Assembly: GCA_035610835.1 (NCBI GenBank)
Contig: CM069454.1
Coordinates: 54,736,031-54,800,030, forward strand
DNA length: 64,000 nt
Origin: Ophiura sarsii
Taxonomy: Eukaryota > Echinodermata > Ophiuroidea > Amphilepidida > Ophiuridae
Direction: 5' to 3'
The position numbers and the translations under genes were made by a program. Below the pieces are notes generated by a model, which did no database searches, was not told the DNA's origin, and saw only the letters and a list, made by a program, of their open reading frames with translations. Shown here piece after piece: positions 45,595 to 59,600 of the stretch (positions are counted from its first letter, which is position 1; each line of letters opens with the position of its first letter).

Positions 45595-48500
45595 GTAAGC
45601 ATTAGTGACATAAACCTATATTGGTGACCTCAAGCCTCCAAATAAGCAGGCACCCACCAGCAGCTTTTTTTGCCAAATGGTTACCAAGTTTTGGCTCCTG
45701 GTATTTTCCACATTTTGCACAGTTGAAGAACCAGGAGGTAAAAAGTAGCCCCTGATCCATGCACACTTATTTGGAGGCTTAGATGAGTTCTATCATTACC
45801 TGTCTGCTGGACCATATCAGAATCTGTAGACGTCTATCATAAGGCTATAAAAAATATTTTGTCTCAAAGCTCTCGCGTGTTAGAAGATTTTTTTGTTTTG
45901 TTTTGAAATCCCAAAGTTTCACCAATTTTTCAAATTTTTCATTGATCACATCATTTTAAATACAAAAGGTCACTTTTACGGTTCTATCTTGTCATCAAGC
46001 AAAAAGCAAAAGATTGCGTCGCATTTGTATATTTTCATGCAACGTTTTAATGCACCTGGCACCTTGTACGTCTCGTTTTGTTGTCATTTCCACCACATAA
46101 TTCACATGCAAATGAATACAGACCCCCCCCCCCCCCACCCCCAAAAAAGGCTTGTCAAAATACGGAAAGATTTTTACAGATTTGTTTGATTTAACAGTCA
46201 TTTTTTAAGGGGAAAAAGTACAACAACAGAAAAAAAAACCCATCCTGAGAGGTCCATTTGCCCGTAGAACAGGTTTCCTTTTTTTTTTCATCGCCTTACA
46301 AAGATATTATGAATATGCACTCAACCCGTTATAATTTTTAAATTGTTTCCTCCATTTTTCTCCCCTCACAGTCGGCTCCATCTGTAGCCAACTGCCATGC
46401 TAGCTGTGAATTCCTCAAGATGCAGATCAACTCCAAGAAAGGAGACTGTCCACCTCTTGAGGACATCACCGGGTTTGGTTTGGCCTGCGCCGAGACCTGC
46501 TCATCGGATATTCAGTGTGGGAATAAGTTGAAATGCTGCTATAACGGCTGTGGCAGGACTTGTCAGGAGCCTATTATAAATAAAAAATGTAAGTTGGGTG
46601 AAAAAGGAATTTGTCTTAAAGGTGAGCTACCACTCTGGGTGACTAGCCACATCCAGTTCTCTTGGGAATTTGACAAGGTTACAATTTCCCGATGTTAACT
46701 CTACAGTCTGTTATCAAGTGAACAGGTGTATGTCGTCTGTGGTGAACTTCCAAAGTGGTAATTGTGTATCTGGGGTAAAGTATACTTACAGTCCCAGGCA
46801 TGCATCAATTAAACGGTAGAAAAAAGTTCCTCATTGTAATCATATGATGCACTTTATTCCATCAAACACTTGATGCATGTCTGGAACTTAACCTTTCTAT
46901 GAAACCAGAATTGGGTAAAGTGTACTTAAAGTCCTGGCCATGCATCAATTAAACGGTAGAAAACCGTTCCTCATTGTAATCATATGACGCACTTTATTCC
47001 GTCAAACACTTGATGCATGGCTGGGACCTAAAGTACATTCTGGGTCCTGAAGTACACTATAAGCCTTATGGCCAATCGGAAAAAAATCCATTAATTATCC
47101 TTTTCTGATGCATTGTGGGATAGAAAAGGGGGCATATTTTGCCCCTTTTCAATCCCACAATGCAACAGAATAGGATAATCAATGGCTTTTTACTGATTCG
47201 CGATAAACCTTATTCCCCCACCCCTTAGAATGTCACACAAAAGTATAAGTGAACCCTTCTCGTATGTTAGCCTGGTGAATGCCCTAACACAGAGAATGAC
47301 GTATACAGATAGCGATACTTAGGATATTGATTTAATATTTATCTAATAGGAATAGGATATAACGCGGCGGAGATTGACATCACATTCATTACTGCAACAT
47401 CCTTTGATTAACCCAAAACCCCTTTATACATTCCATTTTGTGAAGGGAGGGGTCATCCGCCCTATTTGTTACAGCTCTCTTTGAAATAAGGCTGTGAATG
47501 CACAGGTAGTTATGTTTTTTTAAAGTGCAAAATTGTCCCCAAAATGACACATAATGGGGTCAATAAAGGTCATTTTGGGGACAAATTTGTACTAAAAAAA
47601 ATTAACATTTCAGGTATTCGGGTACCTAATTTGGTACCCGGAATAGCGGGCGGGTACCTGGGTAACCGGGTATAAGTCACAGCCTTACTTTGAAAAGAAC
47701 AAAATTAGTGAAGCAGGTGACAAAATAAAAACCAACCTGTTCTATGGGTTGAGAGACCTCAAATTTGGTCGATCAGTCAGTCGGGAATAATTGTTATCCA
47801 TAATTTTCTTCTTGTTGAAGAACAAAAAATCCAAAGCAAATGGCATCATTTTATTGTGTCCTGTGTTGCAGGAAATATAAGCATTGATGAAAATGGTCAA
47901 ACTTGCGTTACTGATTTTATGGAAACTTCTTTTTAATATCAATATATTGAAAGCATTTTCCATCATCGCTCCGAAACTCTGGAATGATCTGCCATATGAA
48001 ATTCGTCATGCGCCATCCATCCATCCATCCAAGAACTTTCTCAAAACTCATATGTTCCATTTGTGTGAATTGTAGTTTATGTATAATTGCTTTATGATGT
48101 AGTTTATTATGCTCTGTTTCAGCGCATTGGGATGTTTTTCAAATATTGTTGCGCTTTATAAGTACTGCTTATTTATTAATATGTTATTCAAATTGTATAT
48201 TCAAATGGTAAATTTGTGTTAGTCTTTATCACATAAATCAATAAGACAAATAATTGATGAACTGGCCATACATTACACCCGTCGCAGTTAATGACTTGAG
48301 CGCATGACTTGTCATTTGAGATAACGGCCGGTAAGAAGCGATCGTTGTTATTCCAATTAATCCACATTTGATCAAGGCGTGTGGCATTGAATCGCTCTAC
48401 TGATAGTGAGGAAACGCATTATGCCGTCTGCTGCACTGCTATTACAACCGTCTGCAGACGACACTCCTAAATTTCAAAAAATGTTTCAAAAATGTCGAAA

Positions 48501-50656
48501 TTATTGAATTTCATTAACATATTTGGATTCACCATGAGAAATGCATTATATTAAGTACAAACATGTCAGGTATTGTACTGCACTGCTATGACAACCGTCT
48601 GCAGACGACACTCCAAAATTTCACAAAATGTTTCAAAAATGTCCAAATTATTGAATTTCATTAACATATTTGGATTCACCATGAGAAATGCATTAATATA
48701 AGTACAAACATGTCAGGTATCGTTTCATTAATCCTTGAGATGGACTTTGGAAGTTGAGAAGGGTTTCTGAAAAATCTGTTTTGTATAATGGTAAAACTAA
48801 TAGACGCATGGAAAGTGTTAAGCCGACTGCTATTACTTATATTCTAGATACACAATGTATCGTATCGCTTAAAATGCGATATTAAATGTTGTCAACCAAA
48901 TCGATATAAACATGTTTGGGTTTCATTTATAAATTGATGAAACATCTGTTTGGTGTCAATTCGGTTTGGTTGGACATCATATGTGCCGACATACCAATTA
49001 AAACAAATGTAATGTCTGTCTACATCATATAACAAGAGCATTCATTATAAGCAAAACATTTGAAATTCATGCTCTGAAATAAAATTGTAATTACAAAATT
49101 GTGTGGGGATAGACTCACTGTTTACAAAAGTTGGTTTAAGTGTACTGATTCCAATTTTGCTCATTTTTGTAAGACCCCAAATCTATTTCTCTTTCTGGCA
49201 TTTACCGCAAAATGTGACTTAAGAAATTTACATTTACATTTTCATTTTCTTTTCTAACCCTAACCTTCCTCGAGGTAACAAATCGCTACAACTGCTAGCT
49301 GCTGGTACCGCATTATTGACGGGTCTATCTTGTGGCACAATCCAGCGGGCTGCCAAATGATTTCGAAAAAGTTTATCTTGTGGCACAATCCGGCGGGCTG
49401 CGAAATGGTTTTGAAAAAGGTCACTTTTGAAAAAGGTCACTTTTTCGAAGTGACCCGTTGGCGCAATTAGTTAGGCATCCGACTTCCACGCCGGCAGCCT
49501 GGGTTTGACCCCCCGCGCTGGCAAAGATTTATTCCCCCTCCTCACAGCCCCTACCCCCTCCCCCAGCCCCTGCCCCTCCTCCAGCCCCTGCCCCCTCCCC
49601 CAGCAATCAGTTCCAAATTGGCGATAAATATTCACTCACTGCTGTAAACAGGTTTCGGCAATTTGGAACTGACTGAACTATAATCTATGTCTGATCCAGA
49701 CTAAGCTGAAAGGCTTTACATCAATTAGCATTTGGCAGTTTGGCTCAATGTATTTAACACATGTCATCACTGTAATAGAGAATAAGTACTTGAAAGTTAA
49801 ACCGTATACTTTGATTACTCAATATGCCAAATGAATGTGTCATTAATTATTTTGTTATTACTTGTTTTCGCTTCACCGATCCATATTGTTTTGAATTTGA
49901 GATCTTCTTTACACATGTTTTCAATTTTTTGAATGTTTAAACAAAATTGGAAACCTTTTTTAATTTGAATTGGTTTGTAAATTTGAAAATTGTTACAAAT
50001 CTATCAAATTTTCCATCCACCAAAATATGAAAAATAACCACCCCAAAATGACCGACCCTGTATGAGAGGTTTTGAAGAACAGTTTTGTACTGGTGTTTTT
50101 GTTTGCCGCCTTCGCTCAGTGTGCTTAACACATTTAATACATTATTTAACACATGTCACTGTAATTAAAAATAGGTTCTTTTTTTCTTTTTTTCTTTTTT
50201 TCTTTTTGTATATAAAGAGCAAATGTGAACAATAGCCCAACAGACATTAACACAGTTAATGAACTGAGTGATTACAAATCAAACGGGTAACTCTAAACAG
50301 AGAGCTCTGATGGGCCAATCAATTGGTTCACTGCAACTTCAAAAGCTTAAAGTGATACTTTGATCAAAAACTCAATACGCCTAACGAATGTGCCATTATT
50401 AATTATCTCCTTATTACTCGTGTTTCGCTTCACAGTATTTCCCTCCAAGATACGAAACCCAGCCACCGTGACAGAGAATCTCGATGAGCAGTCTGTGACG
50501 ATAGAGTGGGCGATGAGGAAAGATCCCTCTGTATCTGATATGGTGTTGTATGCTATACAGGGAAGGAATAACACGGGTCATCATCCTAGCAAGCATCACA
50601 TGGGCGATTGGGTCGATATGGCTATAGTAAGTATCAAGTCGAAAATATGGCTGTTA

Positions 50657-50689
<33 letters not shown>

Positions 50690-53600
50690 CGGGGGCACTG
50701 ACATTGGAAAAGGGTATAGGTATGTGCTGCGCTGAAGACCCACTTTTTCATCCTCTGCTGCTAGCTCTTATGACACCCCTTTTGAGCCTGCATCAGTTCT
50801 TAAGACTCCAATTTTATTGATAATTCAAAAATCGCGAAATTTTGCGTTCCAAAGCCCCAATTCTTCGAAAATTTTGCGTTCTAAAACCCCCCAAAATCAA
50901 GACCTACTTTTTTTCAAAAAATCAGTTCCTAAGACCCTATTTTTCGTCATAAAATCCACTCAGTTCAGTTCTGTAGCCCCTCTTTTCGACACCCTGGGCG
51001 GCACACCCCTACCAAAAAAACCAGGTTGAGTGCCCCGCCCCCGGGTTGTTCATTCCTACATTCATGTGTGACCTGTCACATCAAAATCAATTTGTTGGGA
51101 TTTATTGGTATGACTTAAAAGAGCACATTTTAAGCTTGGAATGGATACCATGTTGGCGGTAATCAGACTGTGTAATCTGAAGATCTTTTTCCTATTATTT
51201 CCTTTATATTTTACCAAATATATTGGCCTCTATCTCAAAACTGTGTTTGCCGACAACATGTCCTTTTTGATGTGACCTGGTCACATATAGGATGCAAAAA
51301 AAGAGGTACTGCTAATCCACCTAACTGCAATCTTGGGTGGGGGTGGGGGGGGGGAGGGGGAGAAGCCCAGGAACGGTTAAGTTTTAATAACTGAAAACTG
51401 CCACCCCTTTCCAAGTACATTGTACAATGCTCAGGATTTCAAAGCCCAGGGTCTAATCCCAGAGTATAGCTAACAAAAAGTCAAGTGCTGGTTAAAATTG
51501 TACCTGACTTTGTATGAAAAATACTCATGAGGGTATTTGACAGATATTTTGAGCAACAAAATGTACATTATATCAATTTTGTGTAGGTAAGTAAGACCTG
51601 AATTGCCTGTGAGGGTTGATTCTGTTGAGTGCTAGTTTACTAGCAACTGGGACTGACCAGCCGATGTAATATCCCTGTTCATTCCACAACATTTATAAAA
51701 CATGTTTAAAATTTCGATAAATCTTTCATTTTCTGCTCGTTGTTTTCCATTTGCAAATCATAATGTAAATCTGACCTGAAATGTGCACTACGCATCTTCC
51801 CTTAATAATCTGACTCCGTTGTCATTACAGGTTGAAGAAATGCATTACACGACAGAGCTTGGTCTAGGAAGATATTATAGTTTCCGTGTTGCAGCCATCA
51901 ATGTCAATGGTTCATTAGGGTATGGACAACCTACAACGCCATTCAGGTTATCAACAGGTGAGTTGGGAGATGAGTGGTATAGCCCCCAGCCAAACAAATA
52001 GGTGTTCTCCACAGGCGACTAAAACATCACAATATCGTTCACATTTTCCCTTATTATTTGCCCCCCCCCCCCCCATAAAAAAGGAGTTTGTTTCAGAAAA
52101 TGATGCTCCTTCAAATTCAAATTTCCCATTGTGAAATACAATATCAGTTTCTTTTGATTCATATAATATCTCACACCTAATTTGATTGGTTACAAACAGA
52201 ACATCATTGTCTATCACACTTCCTCTGGACAGTGACTTTATAGTGTGATAATGTGATAGCCATGTGATATATATATGCTGTCCATGTGACATGCTTGTGA
52301 TGGCCATGTGTTGTTCATATGTAGTCCATGTGCAGTTGATGTGTTCCGTATATAAAATAGCTATTACTTTTCTCTTTTTCTTCTAGATCCTACTGCGCCA
52401 ACCGCTCCAATCAACCTTCGGGAAGGGCGAGCCACGGTCGTTGGGGATAACATCAATGTAATGATTCAGTGGGATCCCCCAAAGAACAGTGATATGGAGC
52501 TACTCAGATATAGAATATTCTACAGTGAAAGGAGGGCATCAGTGTCGCCGTTTCTATATGGGATCGAAGAACATAAACATAATGTGCCTAAGGTAACGTA
52601 TCAGAAAAAAGAATGAAAGATGAACATTTTATGGAACAAGTCTGGCATTATATCATTGAATATGAACAGCATTATATCTTAACTATTTCCATGTGGCAGG
52701 CGTCTACAAACGACATTCCAAAATTTCACAAAATGATTCAAAAATGTCAAAATTATTGTATTTCATCATCATATCTGGAATCACCATGAGAAATGCATTA
52801 CAATAAGTACAAACATGCCTAGCATTGGTTCAGTAATTCTTGATGTAGACTTTTAAATTTGGGAAAGGTTTCTGAAAAAATCTGGTTTGTATAATGGTAA
52901 AACTAATAGCCGCGTGGAAAGTGTTAAGCTGGCAATACAGGTGATACCTGTTTCGAATCAGATTGAATGGGATTTATTTTTGACATGGCATCAAATGTAC
53001 TAAACGAATTGCAGAATGTCCTCGATTGTTGTCGATTCTGTCATATTATGTTTGCAAAAAGGGATTTCCAAAATGTTCAAAAGTTGTAACAAGTGACTGG
53101 TTGAGCATAAAAATGATTTTTGCATTGATTTGGTTTGTGCAATCCTGGTCCTTGGCACAGGTCAGCCAAATAATGAATCTCATTTCTGTTGGTCATTTGG
53201 GTCACTGATATATATATATAGATGGCTGTCATTGTGGAATGATACCCCCAATTTGACAGATAGTGACAATTGTGATATTTTTAGGTGCAAAATGTTTGTG
53301 TTGGAAATGGAATATAAAGAACTTAGGTCAAACGAAGAAGATTGTCTGTCTCAGAAGCCCGCCCGCATTGGTATGTGAAATGATCTACGGTGCATAGGTC
53401 TACGTGCTTGAGGCCTAAACAAACAACAACAACAAAATTGATTTTTTATTATTTAATTTTTTTTTTAAATGTCTCTGTAAGCTTGGATTAGCAACAACAA
53501 CAAAAAATTGCATACCTCATAGCCTTTTTTCTAAAAATAAAAAAAAGCACAGCACTTGGCTTTTTTGCCAAATGGTTCTGAGACAGACCTTCTTCTTTAT

Positions 53601-56600
53601 TTGGCCTTATCTCAATCGCAACTTGTTGTGCCAAGAACTTACTGAAATGCCACACTCTTAGTGTGGCAAGGGTGAGGGGGCTTTTCCCCCTTAGTAACCC
53701 TAGTCTTTTATTTATCATCTATTTAAATCAATACAGTGGTCCCAAGTACCAGTTCATATTCACAATATATGTTGTTTTCTTTTATCACAGGATCGTCATT
53801 ATTATGAGCTGGTTGGCCTTCACCAAGGAATGAGATATTTTATACAGGTGCAAGCTATGGTACAATGGGGAGATGAAAGGTTACGAAGTGAGAGGACCTC
53901 TATGTATATAGATACGATGGAAATACACCCAAGAGGTATGTATAGGAAATGTACTCCCAGAGGGGGGGGGGGGGCTAGCTATGGTACAATGGGGAGACGA
54001 AAGATTACGAAGTGAGAGAACGTCTATGTTCATAGATACAATGTAAATACACCCAAGAGGTATGTATTCCCCGAAAGATTACGAAGTGAGAGAACGTCTA
54101 TGTACATAGATACAATGTAAATACACCCAAGAGGTATGTATTCCCCGAAGGGGAGGGGGGGGGGGGGGCTAGCTATGGAACAAAGGGGGAGACGAAAGGT
54201 TACGAATAGAGAGAATATGTACATAGATACAATGGAAATACCTCCAAGGGAGGTATGTATAGGAAATGAACTCCCAGAGGGGGGTGGGTCCAAGCTATGG
54301 TACAATGGGGTGATGAATGGTTACGTAGCGAGAGAATGTCATGTATATATAGATACAATGGAAATACATCCTCAGAGGTATGTATATAGGAAATGTTATC
54401 CCGGCGGGAGGGGGTGCAAGTTATGGTACAATGGGGGAGATGAAAGGTTACAAAGCGAAAGAGTCTCTACGTACATAAATACAATGGAAACATGTAAAGG
54501 AAATGACTCCCATAGAGGGGGAGGGGAGGGGGAAGGGGGTTCGAGCTATGGTACAATAGGGGAGATGAAAGGTTACGTAGCGAGAGAGTCTCTACTTTCA
54601 TGATACTATTGAAATGTGATAAGAGATTTAGGCATTTTAGTAATAGTATAAGTTAATGACAATATCATTTGATTAACTATCTCTTTACCATTACATGCAA
54701 CATCCAACAACCAGTAATCAGTGGGGATTTGATTACAGGTATACTGTTGCTGTGAAACTTTAATGCTTCTTGGTATTTGGTTTGGTTTCCTTCTAGAAAC
54801 ACTGTTGTGAAGTTTTTGAATGGTGGTTTTCAGTCATTTCATTCACCCACTTGATTTTTGGTTTGGTTTCCTTCTAGAAACACTGTTGTGGAGTTTTTGA
54901 ATGGTGGTTTTCGGTCATTTCATTCACCCACTTGATTTTTGGTTGTGCTACCGTCTAGAAACACTTGGGTTGGTTTCATCCATTTCATTCATTTAAAGGT
55001 TGATCACAGATTCCATTTGTAGTTTAATGGCTGAATGGTGTGTGTATGTTTGTCTTTTGGGCAATATCCTATTTCATATCTTTTAAAACACTTTCATGCA
55101 CAATCATGCATTCATAAACTCTTAGTAATGTCGAACCAATCAGAAAGCAAGAAGTTGAAATATGCGGAGTGCATTGAAAGTGTCTATTGCACTCCGTGTG
55201 CGTGCCGTTCAATGCGCGCACCACACGCTTTGTTTTGATTCGTTGTTCAGGAATTGCAGGTTCGCCAATTTTCACTGCGGGGGTGATGGCAAACTTGTTA
55301 ACATGTTTTTATTCGTTTTTTATCAAAACTATGCTCAAATTGTGAATTTTGATGTGTACAGTGTCGTGTATTGAATTAGGTCAATACATGCTTATGTTTT
55401 GTTTCTCGAAAAAGTAGAAAAATCAATGCACTTGCGCGAATGTTGATATGCTCACAATAGCACTTCCCCCTTCGGGGTCGTGCCATTATTCACACATCAA
55501 CATCAGCGCGCGTGCATTGATTTGTCTAATTTCTCGTGAAACAACACATACGCATTTATTGACCAAGAATTATTCACTTCATTCAATTTGATGTGGATTG
55601 CTGCACAACTATACTCATTGTTGTATTATTTGCCGTGAAAAGGATTGAGTGTTGCCTATCCCCAGCCATTAAAGTGGCGAGGTATATTTGGCGCCCAAAA
55701 TGGTCGAAACAACCATGGTGGAATCGAGTTTGAATGGCTAAGAAGAAGAAAAAAATCCAAATAAGCATTAGAATAAGAGAAACGGTTCTAATTAGAGAAA
55801 GGGTTGGGGTTTATTCCGTTATTGTTAGGCTTTATTCTCCATAAATAAGGGATCATGCCGTTCAATTCGTAAACTTTTTTTAAAGACTTACGAGTGTAAG
55901 AGACTGATTTATCATCTCTTTCACTGATTGGTATTACACACCCTTAATTGACTAAAAGTGATTCCACCATGGTTTAATCAACCATTTTGGTTGTAAAATA
56001 TGGCTCAAGTGGCGCAACAAATCAAGGAATCGAGAAAATAACTCATCCAGAGAGTCTGAAACAGAAAGAAAATGACCCACAGTTATTGAGGGGATTTCAC
56101 TCTTTGGATCAATTTCCTCAAAAGTTCCTTTTCTTGTGTTCAATTTTGTTGAGATATTGAAGGGAAATTTTCAATTACATTAAGTTATAATTCACTTTAT
56201 TAACGCACACCTGAGGGGTAGTTATTCAGGGCCAGTTATCTAGAAACGTTCAAGGCGGGTACTTTTGCATCATTTTGCAGTCTAGAAACATCAAAAATTA
56301 AGGTTTATTCGAATTCATGACAAGAGACCAATATTCCAGAAAAGAATAAACCTCAAATGGATTGGAAAATATCCCCCAACATTTCCCCATTGTTTCTAAT
56401 ATTCTCTATAATTACTAATTGATTGATTCTTATTCCAGATTCTCCACCAGTTCCAAGCCCTTGGGATTCAGCTTTCCAAACCCCTGATGATCCCATGCCT
56501 AGCCCACCTCGAGATGTAGTACCTGAAGACCCGTATTGGGAAGATAATATACTCAAATCAAAGATTACTTGGAGAAAACCAAAAGGTATGTATAGACTAA

Positions 56601-59600
56601 GTCCATAGTATCCCTCTATCCCTTGGGATTCTGCTTTCCAAACCCCTGATGATCCCATGCCTAGCCCACCTCGAGATGTAGTACCGGAAGATCCGTATTG
56701 GGAAGATAATATACTCAAATCAAAGATTACGTGGAGAAAACCAAAAGGTAGGTATAGACTAAGTCCCTAGTATCCCTCTATCCCTTGGGATTCAGCCTAT
56801 CAAACCCCTGATGATCCCATGCCTAGCCCACCTAGAGATGTTGTACCGGAAGACCCATATATTGGGAAGATAATATACTCAAATCAAAGATTACGTGGAG
56901 GAAACCTAAAGGTATGTATAGACTAAGTCCCTAGTCTCCCTCTATCCCTTGGGATTCAGCCTATCAAACCCCTGATGATCCCATGCCTAGCCCACCTAGA
57001 GATGGAAGTACCGGAAGACCCATATATTGGGAAGATAATATACTCACATCAAAGAGAACATGGAGAAAGCCGAAAACTAAGTATAGCTCATTCAAGTCCC
57101 TAGTACAGTACCTGTGTGGTAGCAGAGTTACCGGTACTTGGCAGCTACTTTGGTGGTACTTAACTGGTACATACATAGACAGTTACCGTATCCATCCAGG
57201 TACTGTCAGCAGAGTTACAACCATGATGCCAGGTAACGGAAGATGACTGTGTAGTTTGCAATACGCTGACAATATGTTAAAGGTAGATGTTCTGATTGCT
57301 GGCACGATTTTCAACTCAATGTTTTTCTATTTTACATGAAAGGTCATCCTTAAAATTGTCACATTCCAAAGTTTGAGTTGCATAACTCGAATGGTTCTTA
57401 TTTTAGAAGCAAAAGGTCACAAGAAATGTGCCCATTGAGTAGTGCACAAACTGGCGGGTGGTTAACCACCTTTGGCAGTAGTTCACCACATTTTAATTTC
57501 TAAATAAAACATTTCTGGCCACTAAGATTTTACAGACATAATTAGAAAAATATGGGGATTCTTCTGATATAAAAAATATCTTGATGTGAAACAAAATAAT
57601 AGCTACCCCCCCCCCAAAAAAGGTGATCAATACATGCACCTTTAAACACTGTTATTATTTATGCACCTTTAAACACTGTTATTTATTTATGATTGTACAG
57701 ATTGTGCGTATTCTTAATTTTTAATTTTTAATTTTGAGTTTTTAAATTTAAAAATTTAAAAATTTTAAATTTAAAAACTCAAAATTAAATTTTTTAAATT
57801 TTTGGATTTTAAATTTTAAATTTTAAATTTAAGTTTTGAATTTTTAAATTTTAAATTTTTAAATTTTAAATTTTTAAATTTTAAATTAAAATTTTTAATT
57901 GATTGATTTTATCTTTGTGCGGCGCATTGTGTTTCCTTGCGGTTTGAAATGCGTCTTTTAAATGCCTGTTTATTATTATTATTATTATTTCTTAATCCCT
58001 TCATTCACTTAGGTGAAGAGGATACCATAGACAGATTCACAATCCATTGGAGGCCAGATTCCTGTCTACAAGATCAACAGAACACAATACTTGAGGCATC
58101 AACACATGTAAGTATCCCAGAATGCAATGTACACATAAACTGCTCAAAAAAAAGTTGGAATTTTTTTTCAATCACGATTTGTTCAAATATCTCGGGATAT
58201 GTTCATTTAGTGTAATATATCATGTTAAAGCTGATGTGTTCATCTTTACAATGATATCCAACTTGAAGCAATCCCTTGTTCCAGTGCTCAGCCACACGCT
58301 TGAGAACATGGGGAGGTTGCAATCTGAAAGTGCCAAAATCAACACTATTTTGTGCTTAAAAATCAATAGATCATCACACTACACTGTAGTGGTCTATGTA
58401 ACACTTCATCGAACAGACGACAAAGATAGTCTTTTGAGCACGAAATAGTGTTGATTTTGGCACATTCAGATTGTGACCTCCCCATGTTCTCAAGCAAGTA
58501 GCTTAGCGCTGGAGCAAGGGATTGCTTCAAATTTGGTTTCATTGTAAAGATGAACATGTCAGCTTTACATGGATATATAAAACCTATTGCACATATCGGT
58601 GATATTTGAACAAATTGTGATTGAAAAAAAAATCCAAACTTTTTTTGAGCAGTTTAGATCCTAGAATTCTCAAATCGCTCAAATGATCATAAGTTTCAAT
58701 CTTCTTTTTTTTTTTTCCTTCTTTTTTTCTTTCTTTCTTTTTTCTTTCTTTTTAAAAACCTCTAAATGTTTATTTGTGCCCCTTAAGATGATTAATTAGA
58801 GGTTTTTAAATTGTTATTTTTTCACATGTTTTAATTTGGAAATATTCAAACATATTTTTACGTTATTTTTGAGAAGTTTTAGAATTGCTATTTTTCACAT
58901 AACTTCTATTTGTTTATTATTAAAGTAGCAAAATTTGTTTTTAAAACAATCAAAATGCAAGAAAAAACAACAATTCATTAGTTTGCAATTGTCTTTTTGG
59001 CAACATCCTTCTCATTGTCTTATAAAACACTTTTTACATTTACCACTTTCGAAATATTGTGTCACAAATTGTAGTGTAGGAATTCATTTTTTCCCTATCA
59101 TGTTTTTTACATATATTTATGCTTTGTTATCTTTCTCTGTAGATTTTCATGCAAAATTAGTATTTGATTTATTCCACAATCTTCTGTTTTTGGGTTCATG
59201 TTACAAGCTTGTGTGCCATGTCTGCCTTAGTAAAACATAAATCCAGACCTCGTGTAAAGATGATTACCAATTTAATACTGGTTTTGATTATAAATACCAT
59301 GCAAAACCAGAAACAATGTCTGTCGCTAGTTTGTAATGAAGTAGAAATCAACATGTTCAAAATGGCTTCCCGTAACTTGTTTCTGAGGTTCTTGTAGAGC
59401 AAACCATTGTTGTGGATAAGCGGGTAAAATAGACTATAGACCATTTCAAATCCGAAAATATACGATCGGTTCCGAATGTTTACAATTAGCCGAGTGTTTG
59501 ACACTCGGCTCCATGAACTGTCAGCTCCTGACAGGTCATGGCCATGTGCCGGAGAAAAACAACGTGTTTTTCACCCGTCTGCCCGTGTGGTAGATTGCGC

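Noticed and set aside
46589..46698. Reading of exon B beyond the donor as coding
   Set aside because: The frame stays open 110 bp further, but the protein loses anosmin similarity at the GTAAGT donor and only splicing there matches the next exon phase.
54136..54603. 155-codon open frame as an independent gene
   Set aside because: It is the exon F-derived array read through; repeated YIDTME and Gly-rich spacers explain it. Reported as an array instead.
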